Below are positions 1 through 13,580 of a DNA stretch of 64,000 nt, piece by piece (within the stretch, counting starts at the first letter, position 1; each line of letters opens with the position of its first letter). The DNA is from Anoplolepis gracilipes (taxonomy: Eukaryota; Arthropoda; Insecta; Hymenoptera; Formicidae), in NCBI RefSeq assembly GCF_047496725.1, contig NC_132983.1, positions 5,185,501 through 5,249,500 on the forward strand, in the 5' to 3' direction. The notes beneath the pieces are model-generated. The model was given only the letters and a program-made list of their open reading frames with translations, did no database searches and was not told where the DNA came from. Made by a program: the position numbers and the translations under genes.

Positions 1-899
1 CGATATTTTTCTTTGCCAGTCTGTGATAAGATGGTTTTCAATTTATTATTTGCTTTACGATATTAATATATAATATTAATATTATACTAAATTATGTATC
101 ATACTCTTTTGCGACTACAACTTTTTTTTCACAAATTTAGCATTTCTCTATTTATTAAAAATATTTAGAATGTTTTCACTTGTTTTTACATATATATATT
201 TTTACATATATATGCAGATTTTATAAACTAATTTTTCTTTATAAATGTAAGGATTTTCTAAAGAAGATTTTAAAAAAGAGATTATTTTTTAATGAAAAAA
301 ATCTCGTCACGTAAAAACATTATTAAACATTTAATTAAATTGATTTAATTTAAATATCTAAAAAAAGAGGAGAAATCAAACCCTTAGATTTACATTTCTT
401 TAATTAAAATTCTCTTAAAATATTAAACGATGTATATCATTAATGTATATCACGTACCACAGAATATTTATTACACTGTGCATATTTGAATGATTAAAAG
501 AGCAATTTTCTTCTACGAAAATTTATTTGCATAGGCATTCAATTTTCAAGAATTATTCACGTTACTTTCCTCTCTTTTGCCATCATAATTTAAAATCATC
601 GACGTAGATATTAAGGATTTAATCTACTTTTTAAACTATCCGCGGTTTTTTAAGAAAAAAAACGCGAGCTTAATGTAATATTATAATAACGAGAAATTAT
701 ATTTATATGATAATTTCAATTCTTACCTGTCAGATGCATAAGAAAAGATAAAAGTTTAAAGAATGAAAAGAAATGAATATAAAATTGAAATATATATCTT
801 ATGAAATGAATCCATACGAAAACTATCAGAATTTCAATACTCAGATTTTACGCTACACAATTTCGAATTTATTTAAAAGTTGAAATTGTTAGAAATGTA

Positions 900-941
<42 letters not shown>

Positions 942-1804
942 TACACAAATTTCAACCTTGGAATTATTTTTTGTAATTTTTTTACCTTTCCTGTATATCA
1001 TTACTACATATAATTCTTTATTATATTATATTTATATTTTAATTATCAATTACAAGGCGGTCTTACCAAGACTGTGCATTTTCGACGATGGTTTACGATC
1101 CGGAGAAGTTCCCGAGAGACGCGGGATTTTCTTTCGCATTGCTTCCGCTTCTGGTTGAAAATATATATGCGAGATGCGATCGAAGGAAATAAACGGCAGG
1201 AATATTTCTTGTGTGAGCGTGTATTAAAATCGCTCTGCCGACATGTGCAAAGTAGGCGAGTACCGAAAATAGGTATTCAATATCGCCCGAGTGTTCCTCG
1301 ATAAAATCGCGCATTTTGTAGACATTCGCTCTTCGATCCAAACTGCTTTCATTGAAAAGAGCGCGGGGATTTTAGTTATTCCCTGCGCGTATTCGCGATT
1401 GATAGAGAGGCGAAACCTCTTATATAGATACATAAGCGACGGCTAATAAATATTTCTGACACATTTTTTCTTCCATTTCATGAAAATTATAACGTCGACT
1501 TGAATTTTCATTATAATAAGCGATATTTTTCCACAATAACCACGTGACATTTTTTTTTTAACAATTTTATATCAATGGATATTTGATATATTAATAATAT
1601 CACGAAAACCTATATATTTTAACAAAGAAGATCAATTTTAATCTAGTTTCATCTATCGGAAAATAAAATAAAAATAAAATTTCGAAGACGACATGTAAAT
1701 TGACATTTGTACAAATGATAAACAATTTTATATTATATATTTTTTGGTTCAATAATTTTATTTAACGTAATTAATAATATACATGCTTTTCTCGTTAATT
1801 TTAG
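1..1804. other. Non-coding, probably intron of the downstream receptor
   Basis: AT-rich sequence with a 37-base T tract at 902-938. I see no convincing exon. The short open frames at 880-1430 are low complexity or overlap on both strands. It ends in an AT-rich tract and an AG acceptor immediately before the receptor exon at 1805, so at least its 3' part is intron. Confidence 0.6.
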
Positions 1805-3312
1805 GTTTCTGGGAGCTACGGCGACGATTTACGCGTATGGTTTGCCAATCATCCTACTACTACTAACATCCGGCTACTATCTCGTCAAGGCTGCAATCGT
1901 GTCGAGGTATGATTATTTTTCAATTAAAGCTTAATATTAATTTAATGATTCGGAATAGACTGCATAAAAATACGTAGGATGAAGAAAATTTTCCAACATC
2001 GAGACAATTTGTCAGCTCACTTGACCCTAAATATATTTCAATCACACAATTTTGCTCATTAAATGCTTTTGATATTAATGGTGAATGTTAAGTAAGCTTG
2101 TGACAAGTTTACATATAAGAATTCGTAAATTTTCACCCTCCTAAAACTTTGCTTTTCCGAGTCACGGTGCAAAAGTCTCCTGTGTATCTCGCTTTCTCGG
2201 TCACGAATTACGTCACACGTAACTCGCATACGCGCAGGTACACGTGTAGTATGCAGCTCGAGATAAAGCAGCGCGAGAAGATGAAGAGGAGGCGGGCGTT
2301 GCAGCTGATGCTCTTCCTGAAGGTCAGTCTGATCGTCGGTTTGGTGGCGGGCTGCGGGGTGGCGTCCAGGGTCTGGAAGATTCCCTTCCTGTGGGCGGTT
2401 TTCTGCACGGGTCATTCTCTTCAGGTACCTTGGGGGGGGGGGGGGAGCGGTAAAGATAACGCCGGGGGTTGTAAAAAGTCCGCGCTCACGGTTCATTTCG
2501 TCTCAAATATGTAGGAAAGATGATACTCGATGTAAAGGGAGTCTCGGAAGATGTGCCCAAGAGCGCCATTTCTTCCTGTCGTTTTCCTTCCCTAACGGCA
2601 TATATACCTTACGACCGCGAAATTTCCATCGCAATTTCGGTAGATTATGGCACGGATATACGAGCGCGCGCGCGCGTTACAGACCGTGACGTTGAAAGGT
2701 GAGGAATTATTAACTTTTCGCGAATAACGTCGTATTCTCCTCACGTTCAATCTGTTTTGGACCAAAGAAATTTATCAAATTATATATACGAAAAGATGTG
2801 AAATTTATGATTTACATATATATATGTGGAATATTACATATTCATGTTGAATCAGATTATTGGAGTCATTATACGGACCGTTATTTAGGTCGTTATTGGA
2901 CCTCATTATTCGAACCAACGCACACGCGGACCATCATGTGGACCATTATTCGGACCACTATTTGGACCATTACTCGGACCATTATTCGGACTGCATTCTT
3001 CTCATTGTCTGATCGTAATTTATCTCCACCTAAGTTTGAAATTTAATGAAATTTCTCCCGTAAATTTTCAAATATATTCCGATTGTACGGTCATACGGTT
3101 CACGAATTTTGTCCCCGATATTACACCGATTTCATTTTCAACATAGAGAGGTCTCGGTCGGCGTCGCGCATAAAGGGACGAGAGGGCAAACGCAGGAATG
3201 CGCGGAATCTCTTACCCTTTTACGGCAAGTTTCTTGGCGAACTTCGCGCTCCCAACGTGTTCGAGTTTGCGTCAAGCGTAAGCGGCTTTTCAGAGCGTAT
3301 ATCTCTCTTTTT

Positions 3313-3350
<38 letters not shown>

Positions 3351-4593
3351 TATATATATATATAGTATCCACTCTTCCATATTTCTTCCCAAGTTTGCCG
3401 AATCGAATCGAGTGTTCTTCAATAGCGAGAGCTTTTTGCGATCGACGAATCTCGAAGTGGCGTAAGACGTGTGAACTCCTTTTATCGACTGTCGTATGCC
3501 CTTGCACGTTTTATTGTATCCTCTTCTTTCCTTTTATTACTCCCGACTGCCTGCCAACCCCCCCCCCCCCAGGTTATTCATCTTACTTACATTTATACTT
3601 TTGATAACAATAATAGAGAATGTAGGATATTTAGAATTTTTAAAACGCTTAAAAAACTTGATTTTCTCTTTTTAAATCATCATATTATTGAAATTAAAAC
3701 TTTTATTTACACATTTTATATATTATAGAAAAATATAATATTTATCATTATATATAAATATAATAAAAATACTTATTATGTATATAATATTTAAAATTTG
3801 TATATATATATATATTTTTTTTTTTTTTCTCTCTTTTATCCTTTTGACTTTTTTTTATCTTTTATCCTTCGTTTGGTGTCCAAGAATTTAAAACATTTGT
3901 AACTTGTCAAAACGCAAGAGTCTCTCGTTTATATAAATGTTATATGATTTATAATAGTATTACATGTGTGTGTGTATGTGTTGTTTTGTGATGTCAGGAA
4001 TTTATGAAGAAAATTAGACTTTTATTTTCTTTGAACGTAGACGTCTCAAACTTTTTTAATATTTCCTTTTTGACGTAACGTAAGCTAGACTATGGCTCGT
4101 GTTTCTTTGGTATGTAATTCGATGATATAGCTTTATCTAACTCGTCGTTCTATTACAACAATTCTACTATACAGGGATCAGCAGTGGCGCTTTCCGTTGC
4201 GTGTAACTGCAGGGTCTTGAAGGTTTACGCCAGGAAATCGCACAAGCAACCGGAACACCAGGTAATTTTCTTTGTCGTGAAGAAGTTTCATCAAGTTTAT
4301 TTCAAACCACAATCCTTCGATTAAATTCTTTTCTTGTGTCGTTAATGGTGCTTGCTTGGTCTTTTATGTCTTCGCGCTTACAGATTGTTTTCGAATTATT
4401 TCTTTTTGACGAGCGAGAATTGATTGAAGCTTCCTATATTGTGATTTTTATTATCATTTCCTTTTTTTCTTTATAATTCTTCTCAGATGATATATTATTG
4501 CAGATAATTGTTATATTTCAGAGAAACCTTTGATTTTTTTTCCTAATATCTTAAAAGCGCTTTCGGAGAGATTTCTCCCGCAGACACTTCTTG

Positions 4594-4627
<34 letters not shown>

Positions 4628-5264
4628 AACGTGTCGATTTGAAATACTTTACTGTTCCTTCACTGAATTCCCGTACAGAACTTTAATGAATTAAACGTCT
4701 CGAGACATTTGTCGAAAATACGCCCGTCTGACCTTCCAGTTTGTCTCTCTCTATGTCGTCAGAAATCCTCGTGCGCAAATTATTTAATCCGATTGATTGC
4801 GACGCGTCCCCGTTTTCCAGGTCAGACTGAATTAAACTGTCGCGCCCTTCGCTCCTTATATTTTCGGTTATCCGATGCTATATTTCTCGATTTGTCGACA
4901 TATCTGGATTTATTTCTAGCACTAACCCGTGTGATATCCAAGACTGATATATAGTTGTATACGTATCTTATTCGTGTAATGCTTCGGGTCTAGACAATTC
5001 GTCTGCTCGATTTTCTTTATATCTTGAAAATTATATTAAATTAATTTTTTATTTAGAAGACGGGGCAATATTATATAATTTAAGATTATACGTGTCGTCT
5101 CATTGTCTCTCTTTATCCTCGTCATTTTTTGATGTTTGTCGTTTTTGTGGGCTTTTCGTTTGACACTTAAACATTATAGCGCGCGATCTCTGACGTTGAC
5201 GTTGCAGATCGCTAAATCGAGCAGTAGCATGCAGCTGCTCGCACCCGCGCCGGATCCGGTTTAG
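1805..5264 (+). CDS. Secretin-family 7TM receptor (Methuselah/adhesion-like), C-terminal part
   Basis: Four plus-strand exons join in frame: 1805-1906, 2238-2424, 4175-4261 and 5208-5264 (stop TAG 5262-5264). All introns are GT-AG and the phases agree. The first exon encodes a hydrophobic helix containing YAYGLPIILLLLTSGYYLV, which resembles helix 5 of Methuselah-like receptors. A basic loop follows (KQREKMKRRR), then helix 6 (LMLFLKVSLIVGLVAG) and helix 7 with the class B hallmark LQG inside CTGHSLQGSAVALS, then a short basic tail ending PAPDPV. Extracellular domains and helices 1-4 must lie upstream of base 1, so this is partial at the window edge and not broken. The secretin-like superfamily is fairly secure from the LQG helix 7. 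The exact subfamily (Methuselah-like or adhesion GPCR) and the ligand are not determined. The residues after helix 7 are few (about 40), so signalling-tail motifs are minimal. Confidence 0.7.
2425..4174 (+). repeat. Receptor intron with G14 and C13 runs and an AT microsatellite
   Basis: This 1.75 kb intron of the receptor carries a run of 14 G (2432-2445) seven bases after the donor, a run of 13 C (3558-3570) and an (AT)n microsatellite at about 3316-3363. The G and C runs are complementary on the transcript. No coding exon is evident inside. Confidence 0.7.
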
Positions 5265-5828
5265 GCGATCTTTGGGACTATCTTCGGAAAGGAACGGACC
5301 GGAAACGAAGAAGAGAACCGGCGACTGGCAACGGTTGCTGCCATTCTTTCCTCCGCGAGGCGTAATTTTTACATCGAGATTTATTGTGCTGATATTTCTC
5401 TCCTTTGCGTTTCTCTCCGTGACCGTGATTTTCCCTCCGTCACGTGCGATTTCAGTTTCGAAATTTTAATAACATGATAGATTATCTTTTCAATGTTTTC
5501 AAGTGGACGGAGAGTTTTTGAAAAACTTGTAATTTGTAAAGAAAAGATAGGAGATGAAGAAGAAAACGAAGGGTTCTTAAAATGTTTTTTTTCGATCAAG
5601 GTGCGAATTATTATAATTTAATATCAATTGTGACGTTATTGTTTCTCGAAATCGCTGGAATTGAAGCGATTGACGATAATTAATCGACGTTATTAATCAT
5701 TGCTTCTATATAAACATTTCAAATGATTTTAATTTTAGGTTGATTGTATATAAGCGAATTATTATATATATAAATTTTGATCAAGTTCTCCAATAATATC
5801 GCAATGCTTTACTTAATATATAAAAATG

Positions 5829-5834
5829 AATAAA
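5829..5834 (+). terminator. Candidate AATAAA poly(A) signal for the receptor
   Basis: This is the first AATAAA I see downstream of the receptor stop codon, 565 bases on. The sequence is AT-rich, so a chance match is possible. Confidence 0.3.
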
Positions 5835-7209
5835 ATGAACACGAAATTAAACTTGTTCAGCGAAATGACTAACTGAAAACTTAATCTTTTCAAACTTTTC
5901 AAAGTAACGTTAAGAACTCGAGGGACTGGTAGTTTATTAAACTCAATTTCCAGACACAAAAAAGAAAAAAGTAAATTATTAATTATCTCCGCTATATTTA
6001 ATTATTTTTATTAGCAAGAAAATAACCATGAATTTCAAAATAAATTTAAATGATTGGCTCTACCCGTGAATTGAAAATCTATTGGATCGGATGCTGAATA
6101 TCTTTCACCGAAAATTAATTACGATTAATTTCTCGTCAGCTGGTCTTCGAGATTAGAATCGCATGTCACTGTAATCCTGATTGCGTTTTACAACATAATT
6201 ACGACGTATGTGACGTTGCAATGTTGCAACAATGTAACACGACGTCAATTTGATATACGGTTTTCGATACGATGGGAGAATTTCGCGCTTGAGCGGGGAA
6301 CGCGAGCAACGAGGAATACGCAATATGTATCGCAGCTACCTTATGTGATATGCATATCATGTTAAATATGCTATAACTGCATATGCAATTCCGTGCGTGA
6401 TGAATGTTTCGATAATGGAATCGTTCTAATTATTTCCAGTGTACTCTTGGAAAGCTTTGGCTTGTAATCCGCAGGAATGTAATTTATAATTAATGTGCAA
6501 TCATATAATCATATTATCGTCACATAACTCTTTTGATATTTGATTAGTGAAAATATCGCTGTGGTTAATATTTCGAGACGTACATAAATTTGATCCGGCT
6601 TGTTAAACGTCGGTAACTAAAGGCTAACAATAAGATAAACATCCATATTTGACATATTATACAAGACATTCCCGAGGAAATTTGAACGCAACAACTTTGT
6701 ACTTGACATTAATTATTTCGAATTTATTTCAACGCGGGCACACAGAAGCGTGTAAAAAAAATTATTTCTCTTTTTAAACGCGCGACCCAGATTCCCCGGA
6801 TTTGTCCTACGAGAGATTAATCCGGTATCTCGATAAAATTTTAATGCGCGAGAACCAGAAAAAAGAAGTTATATGGTTTCACATTAATTCTCCGATAGAC
6901 GAATTCCAAAACTGGAGCGACCTTATATACGATGGCTCGCAATCGCGATCGCCGTTAGCGTCGTCTCCGCGCGATGATGGATATCGTAGAGTAAAGCGAC
7001 GTTGTACACCGTAATTCAATTTGTAGAGGTCACTTAAGGAATGAAGTGCCGGAGGAAGAGTGAATCGAGAGAGAGAGAGAGAATCTTAATAGAAGGCGTC
7101 GCTTGCGCGATTTACCTTGGATTATCCCTTGCGTTTAACGTTATATCCTTTGACCGGATAAAAAAGGAAGGGAGAGATGGAAGGTCGGTGATCGATCGAT
7201 CGAAAAATC

Positions 7210-7210
<1 letters not shown>

Positions 7211-7250
<40 letters not shown>
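7211..7250. repeat. (CT)n microsatellite
   Basis: About twenty uninterrupted CT units, followed by a looser pyrimidine-rich stretch. Confidence 0.95.
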
Positions 7251-7253
<3 letters not shown>

Positions 7254-9603
7254 CCCTTTCCTCCACTTTTCTCTAACGAATGTACAGGGCGAGCTGAAAC
7301 CACCGCGACAGCGGTGATGTATCGATTCCTATCGCTTCTATTTGGCGGACAAGGACGGCTTTCGCGCGTTTCTTCTCTCTGAATAGTGTCTAATCAAGGA
7401 CGAGAACGCTGTATAAATTGGGCGCACTGCGAGTTGATTAAACGTATAAATGAGAGGAGGATGTTTGTGTATGTGTGTACAAAGTCACCGAAGAGATGTA
7501 CAAGTTTTTCTTTAATCTTTGCTGACAATGAGAGAGCAACATGAGTCAAAAAAGTGTAAGGATTAAGGTAAACAAACATTTAATTAAGCACTCTTATATA
7601 TCGGAAATAAGGAATTTTTTAAATATATATTGACTATCGAGTTGTGTGATAAGTATATATATATTTAGTGACAATGATAGTTGCTGTGTTTTAAAAGTCA
7701 TTGAATTATCCTAAATCGCAGGGGAAAATGATGGCGTACGTTTATTTAGCGACTGTATATCGAAACGTCGTACAAATGTATTCAAGGTGAATCAAGAATG
7801 AGACACACGATCGATCGAGCCGGCTGTGTTTAGTCCTTTCGATCCTGGCTTACGTTGTTGGCTAAGGACGTTCGAAGGACTCGAGGCGAGCGAAACGCAA
7901 TGCGATATCTAACGTAGGCCGACATATCAATGTTGAATAATATCCTTGAATTTTCTAAGCGTTCCAACGGACTTGAATGCCGGACGCGTGAAATTGTTTG
8001 TCCGAGAAGTCGTTTGTATTCGTGGTACCCTTGATCGATACATGTCCGCGAATCTCGACCGTTCTGTACACAAACGTCGAAGGAGAAGTGGGTGCTTGTC
8101 GAGTCTAACTTGGAGGCTCTCGCTATCAATTGACGTCTATCTCACAGCTGACAGGTCTCTGTCAATTGACGAATAATCAGGAGCAATCTCGCGACAGTAA
8201 TTGCGACAGTGAGATAATTATGGCTCTATATATATATATGTTTCTATAATTGAATTAATGATCACTTTAACTCATTAAGAATGATCAATAGATTATTGAT
8301 CGTTAAAACTTTCTTTTACAACAATACGGTTTTTTGAAATGCTCTTGATTTTAATTTGACTTTTTTAATTGGAAAAATGTTACCTTTCTTATAATTATTC
8401 TTGAGATAAACAGATTCATTCAAAAATATAACCGCAAAAATTCTCCATTTCAAAGATACCTTTGTTTCTCATTAAATATATCTATAATGATTTAACAATA
8501 TTAATAATTAAATAAGAATATGATTATGATTGCTGTTTGAATTTATCAAAAGAGTTGTATTCTTTTCATTACATTAATAAAAAAAAATCATATTTTAATC
8601 CACCTATGCGGCAAAAATATTCGTTTTACGTAATACATTTCCGAATTCACACACACCCTAATTCAATTCTTTTCACGTTTCTTTCTCTCTTTGTAATCGA
8701 TTCGACGTCATAAAAAAAAAAAAAAAAAAAATTGAAAATGTAACATAAACAATATCTACGGATATAACTGCTGGAGAGAAAAAAAATGTGCTTTGTTATA
8801 AATAGAACTCTCTGTCGCGGAGACACACATACATGTGTCGTACAGAGTGTCGAGACGACACGTAATATCGTGGATACTCCATCGATCGCTGAATCGTGTG
8901 GTGTTGCGCGTTCACGCAAACAACCTCAATCGGGATTCCATCTATACGCAGACTCGTCGTATAGTATATATATCCTGAGTTAAGGTCGCGATATCAAGTG
9001 TACTCTGCGAGCGTTATCGATCGATAGGATTCGACGCGTGAATATCGATTTCTCATGCTGAGGAATCCGCAGCTCCGTATGCGTACGCATATATGCGTGT
9101 GTTTTCCGTATATACTGTGTATATTTGCGTGATGGCGCGTAGAATGCGGTGGGGATTTCGCGGTGGCCGGCATTCCCGCACGACACGCGATTAACACTTG
9201 GTAATGACCTATGTGCAACCTCTGCGTTAGTACTTGTGTAATCGCAGCACGCATACGCATAAAACGTGTAAACGATGCGCATGTATAGTCACGGCGAAAT
9301 AATAAAATATTTTGAAATCTTGAAGGAGAAGGCGGAGGGGATTCGCAGCGCTTTCCATCGCCCCCGTCGACTCTTTCCACGTCTTCTTCCTTAATCTTCC
9401 ACTCAAAACAATATTTTGTCTCAATTAAAATTTATCGCTACTTTTTGTTCCATCTCTTAGAATATTGTTCGTCGCGCGTAGAATTTGTAGCAGCAATATT
9501 CTAGCGATATCTCTTTACAAGAAAAACTTTACATCCCATTGCCAAATATTAATCCAAAAATATAATTGCCTAAAATATACTGAAACAAGTGTTTTTTTTT
9601 TTT

Positions 9604-9705
9604 TTAAATTAAGCAAAAATATATTTGAATCAATAAAATATATTGTCTATTTTACTATTCAGCAATATATTTTATTGATTCAAATATGCTTTTTGCTTAA
9701 TTTAA
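9604..9705. repeat. Long near-perfect hairpin, about 42 bp arms
   Basis: Arms 9604-9645 and 9663-9705 are reverse complements apart from a small mismatch/indel (left arm reads AAAAATATA where the other implies AAAAAGCATA). The loop is 17 bases. It could be a fold-back mobile element remnant or a small-RNA precursor. Nothing coding is recognisable in it. Confidence 0.8.
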
Positions 9706-10183
9706 ATAAATACTTATTTGAATAATATAGTATTGAGCTAAATATTTTTTTAGATTAAATACATTTTTTTTTTTTTTTTTTTTTTTTTTCAGTGCACAGA
9801 TATAAATTCTGTCTCGGTCATTTAAATTGATCAAGTGCAAAAAATATATGCAGTATCATAGTATTTGCTAATAATTTGTCTGTTGCAGTGAATTTTTTTA
9901 CACCTAGAAAATTTTTCTTCAAGTTGCAACATCATTTTTTTTCGACTGTCCCTTTATGAACTACGACCTTTCGAACCTCTGTAGCGATTAGTCGATGTGT
10001 TTCATCGCGTTAGAAGCAAAAGTGTCCTCGCGCAGTATGTTTATCCGGCGATTATTCTTTCTTTATTACCCCTCGCGATTTATAGGAGGTAATGTTATTA
10101 CCCCCGTAAGGATTTGTATTTCTTGCGAAATATATCTGCTCGTTCTTCCATGGGGTATCTTAGGTCATCTCTCGCTTTTTTTT

Positions 10184-10221
<38 letters not shown>

Positions 10222-11471
10222 CAGAACACGTATGCTAAATCTTTCGATGACATACAAAAATACATCGACGTTGACTGCAGAGAGGAGAAAAAAATATTGA
10301 GGTAATACCGCACGGTAGTACAATGCGCGTTATATAGAAGGATTAATGCTTATACCGGGTGCTCTTGAGCTATCGATTGCCAAAGTATAGTACGGATGAC
10401 TCGTTTAATGTCTTTCGGAGCGAGTGAAAGAGCGGCTCGTCCGTGTCATTTTTCTCGATCGTTCTCTCCGAATGACCTGACATTTAATTATCGGGAATGA
10501 TCGCCGGCCGACGCGACGATCCAAGTGCATTCGTTTTTAGCCCGCCCTTTGGCCGCGATGCACGATCGTAGGATCTGACGACGCGCGTCGTTTTTCACTC
10601 TGAAAAATGTGTTTCGGGTGATAAGTCTTTTTTTCACCTTGTTTTCTTAGCGCACACTTTTTTAAAAATTGCATTTTCCAACAGGCGTATTCGAAATATA
10701 GCACCATACTTGTTGCATACTTATGTTTGAAAATGTTCGCAGATAAGTAGAAATGCAATCAAATGTTTGTTACAAAAAATTTAATTCTGTTGGGAACAAA
10801 TTTTCGATGGTCCCGTGAACGATTTTCTTCTTTTAATTTGTTTTTTAGAATGATATTATTGCAGTTAAAAATATACTAGGAAATGGAATTTCTTTCCCTT
10901 TCCTCGTACGTCTTTATATAAAATATAAAATTTCGAATTTATTATATTGTCGTACAATATAAATTTTGAATTTTATATTACATAAAATTGAAAATTATTT
11001 TAACTAAAATTAGTATATAAAATTTATATTTCTCGCGCGTAAAAAACATTTATATAAGATGATGTACATGACGCGTGTCAATGTCGGGTCATAATAAAAG
11101 ACAAAATAATTACGTCATATTGGCTCTAGCGAGAACGCGCTTTGTTCTCGAGATTAATCTTAATCTTAAAGGGGGAAAAAGCTTGATAACGCGCCTTTCC
11201 TTTTCTGCGCTAATTTTCCCGTTATTAACTCCATGTAATTACATGAAGATTGAACCGGACGACTTATCTCACGAATTCGTAATTTTGCGCGAGAAGACAT
11301 TCTCGAGGCAAGTTAATTAGAGAATTTTGAGCACATTGCCCTTCTCTCGTCCTTTTCACGCGAGAAACTGCTCCGGACCAGTCGCAATTGTTGCTCCGAG
11401 AATGCTTAGGTCGACAGTAGGATTCGTTAACGGGACGGTTGGACTCTTAAACCTTGAAGAAGAATTGTGTC

Positions 11472-11827
11472 AAAATTAATACATCTAATACATTTCGAAA
11501 TTCATTGCTCAAAGCACTTTGAACCTTTTAAAATATAATAAAATCATTAATTTTTTTAGTTAAAGTTAAGATTTGCTTTGTACAATTAAAATTGTCATTT
11601 TTATAACCTTTTTTTATATAATTACTATAAAATTTTTCTACAATTATTATAAAAAATTAGATAGAAGATAACATTTACGGTTTGAGATTAAATTCTCTTC
11701 TGCGGAGCAAATCTTTACTTTAATTCGCAAATTAATTATTAATTTTACATTTTGAAAGAGTGTAGAAACGTGCTTTGCACAATATCAATTTCGCGAATCT
11801 CAAAATATATTAGATGTATTAACGTTT
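11472..11827. mobile_element. Fold-back MITE-like element with degenerate inverted repeats
   Basis: The ends are inverted: AATACATCTAATACATTT near the left end matches TATATTAGATGTATT near the right end. The symmetry continues inward with TTGCTCAAAGCAC against GTGCTTTGCACAA, and with AAAGTTAAGATTTGCT against AGCAAATCTTTACTTT. The whole ~355 bp unit is a diverged palindrome with no open frame, typical of a miniature inverted-repeat element. The superfamily is not determined. Confidence 0.6.
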
Positions 11828-12265
11828 GACTGAGCCGTATTCTTCCTTCTCAATGCAAGATCATTAAAGAGAGTGTGCTTGATATCGATGTCGTATATAT
11901 ATAAGTAATCGCGATCTCAACACAATGGTCCAGCTTTCCCTCGTCTTTCCTCGTACACTATTTAAGCGAGTAAGACGCTATTGAAACGAACCTGTAATCA
12001 TTTCAACAAGGTTTCCCTTGAACAGAAGAACGCTGACGTAAATTTTTTTAAACTTTTGTTGGAACTGGGAAGCTTCGTTTTGGCTTTCATTAGTTTACCA
12101 CGAGTTACAAATGGTAAGAATTATTCCAAGAGCACTGGACGTATTTTCAGTCGTGCAAAAAAAAAGAAGATAAAAGAGAATTGTATCAATAAATTATTTG
12201 ACTAATAAAATCTTGATAGCAAACAAAAAATTGATGACTAAGTATAGAATTATTTAATATAATAC

Positions 12266-12549
12266 TTAAAATAATTACGAAAAAAATTCCATAACATTTT
12301 ATTAAATTTTTACTAAAAAGAAAAATGACATATAAAAAGAACGAGAGAGACAGAGAGAAAACAGGAATACAAAAATAAATGTTTATAATTTATTTACTAT
12401 CGCGGGAGATGCAATAATAATCTGTTTTTGAAATAATAACTTTGCCGTAGGGTTATTATTATTTAACAATATATTATTCAGTTTTTTAACAATTTTTTGC
12501 GAATGACATCTTAGTACCTCGTGATTCGTTATAATTTTATTTGACAATT
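12266..12549. repeat. ~280 bp direct repeat, copy 1
   Basis: Nearly identical to 13299-13580, on the same strand and offset by about 1033 bases. It shares the block reading CAGGAATACAAAAATAAATG and the following GCGGGAGATGCAATAATAAT. A few substitutions and small indels separate the copies. No coding potential is seen. Confidence 0.85.
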
Positions 12550-13298
12550 AGCATCGAAACTTTTCGTGAACTATATAAAATATAAAAGCGAAAAAAAAAA
12601 ATAGAATAATTGCGAATTAGAAGAGAAACAACGTTTTTTCCTCTAGTTTTTTTTTTTTTACAATTCTATTCGAAAAGAATATTATTGTGGAGTGAAATAT
12701 AACCGGAACACAAATTTTCACTGTTTTACATTTAATCCATGAAAAGGTATTCTTTTCTGTTTGAATAGAACGAGTTACTAACCAATAGATTAATGGATTT
12801 CTTTCTCGTACTGTGCCGTGGAAATTGGATTACTTCAGTAGTCAAGGAAGAAAGCTTGGGAAATACTGACTTAAAGACACGTTCACCATGTGAACAACAT
12901 GAAAGCATCGTAACTCTTAGTTTTTCAAAGGATTGAAAGAAGTTCAAATGTGGTTTGAAGTAAATTTAATTATAAGATAATTTACTATTTATGCGCGGAA
13001 TAAATATTTTAAATCTATTCTTATATATCAAACTTTTATATATAAAATGTAGATTTTATATTATAGAATTTTTTATGTACGTATTTTTAATTTTATAATA
13101 TATAAAATTTATGATATATAATGTAAAATCCATGCATCAATGTTGCAAATTTATTAATTTTTTATATATTCTAAAAGTAAATTTCAAAATAATTAAAAGA
13201 AAGAAATTTTTGTTTTTAATTCTAATATATACTTAATATGCATATAAATTATATTATATAAATAAATTATAATATACTTGAAAAAAAAAAATTGATTA

Positions 13299-13580
13299 TT
13301 AAAATAATTACGAAAAAAATTCCATAACATTTTATTAAATATACTAAAAAGAGAAATGACATGTAAAAAGAACGAGAGAGACAGAGAGAAAACAGGAATA
13401 CAAAAATAAATGTTTATAATTTATTTACTATCGCGGGAGATGCAATAATAATCTGTTTTTGAAATAATAACTTTGCCGTAGGGTTATTATTATTTAACAA
13501 TATATTATTCAATTTTTTAACAATTTTTTGCGAATGACATCTTAGTACCTCGTGATTCGTTATAATTTTATTTGACAATT
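13299..13580. repeat. ~280 bp direct repeat, copy 2
   Basis: Second copy of the block at 12266-12549. The 750 bp between the copies is AT-rich and without a supported gene. The arrangement fits a local segmental duplication, or two insertions of one short element. Confidence 0.85.

Larger units (their letters stand above)
5265..11471. other. Intergenic region, no supported gene
   Basis: Mixed AT-rich DNA with moderately GC-richer patches (about 6150-6420, 7800-8180, 8980-9400). Open frames here are short, overlap on both strands and show no recognisable domain. It contains a (CT)n microsatellite at 7211-7250, T tracts at 9764-9789 and 10176-10221, and the hairpin listed at 9604-9705. The first few hundred bases are probably the receptor 3' UTR. 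Confidence 0.55.

Noticed and set aside
880..1433. Overlapping short frames on both strands near the left edge
   Set aside because: One is seeded by a poly-T tract, the rest overlap each other, and none has splice signals or a recognisable domain.
8980..9424. 128-residue minus-strand frame
   Set aside because: GC-richer patch open in several frames at once, with repetitive composition and no domain or exon borders. Likely chance.
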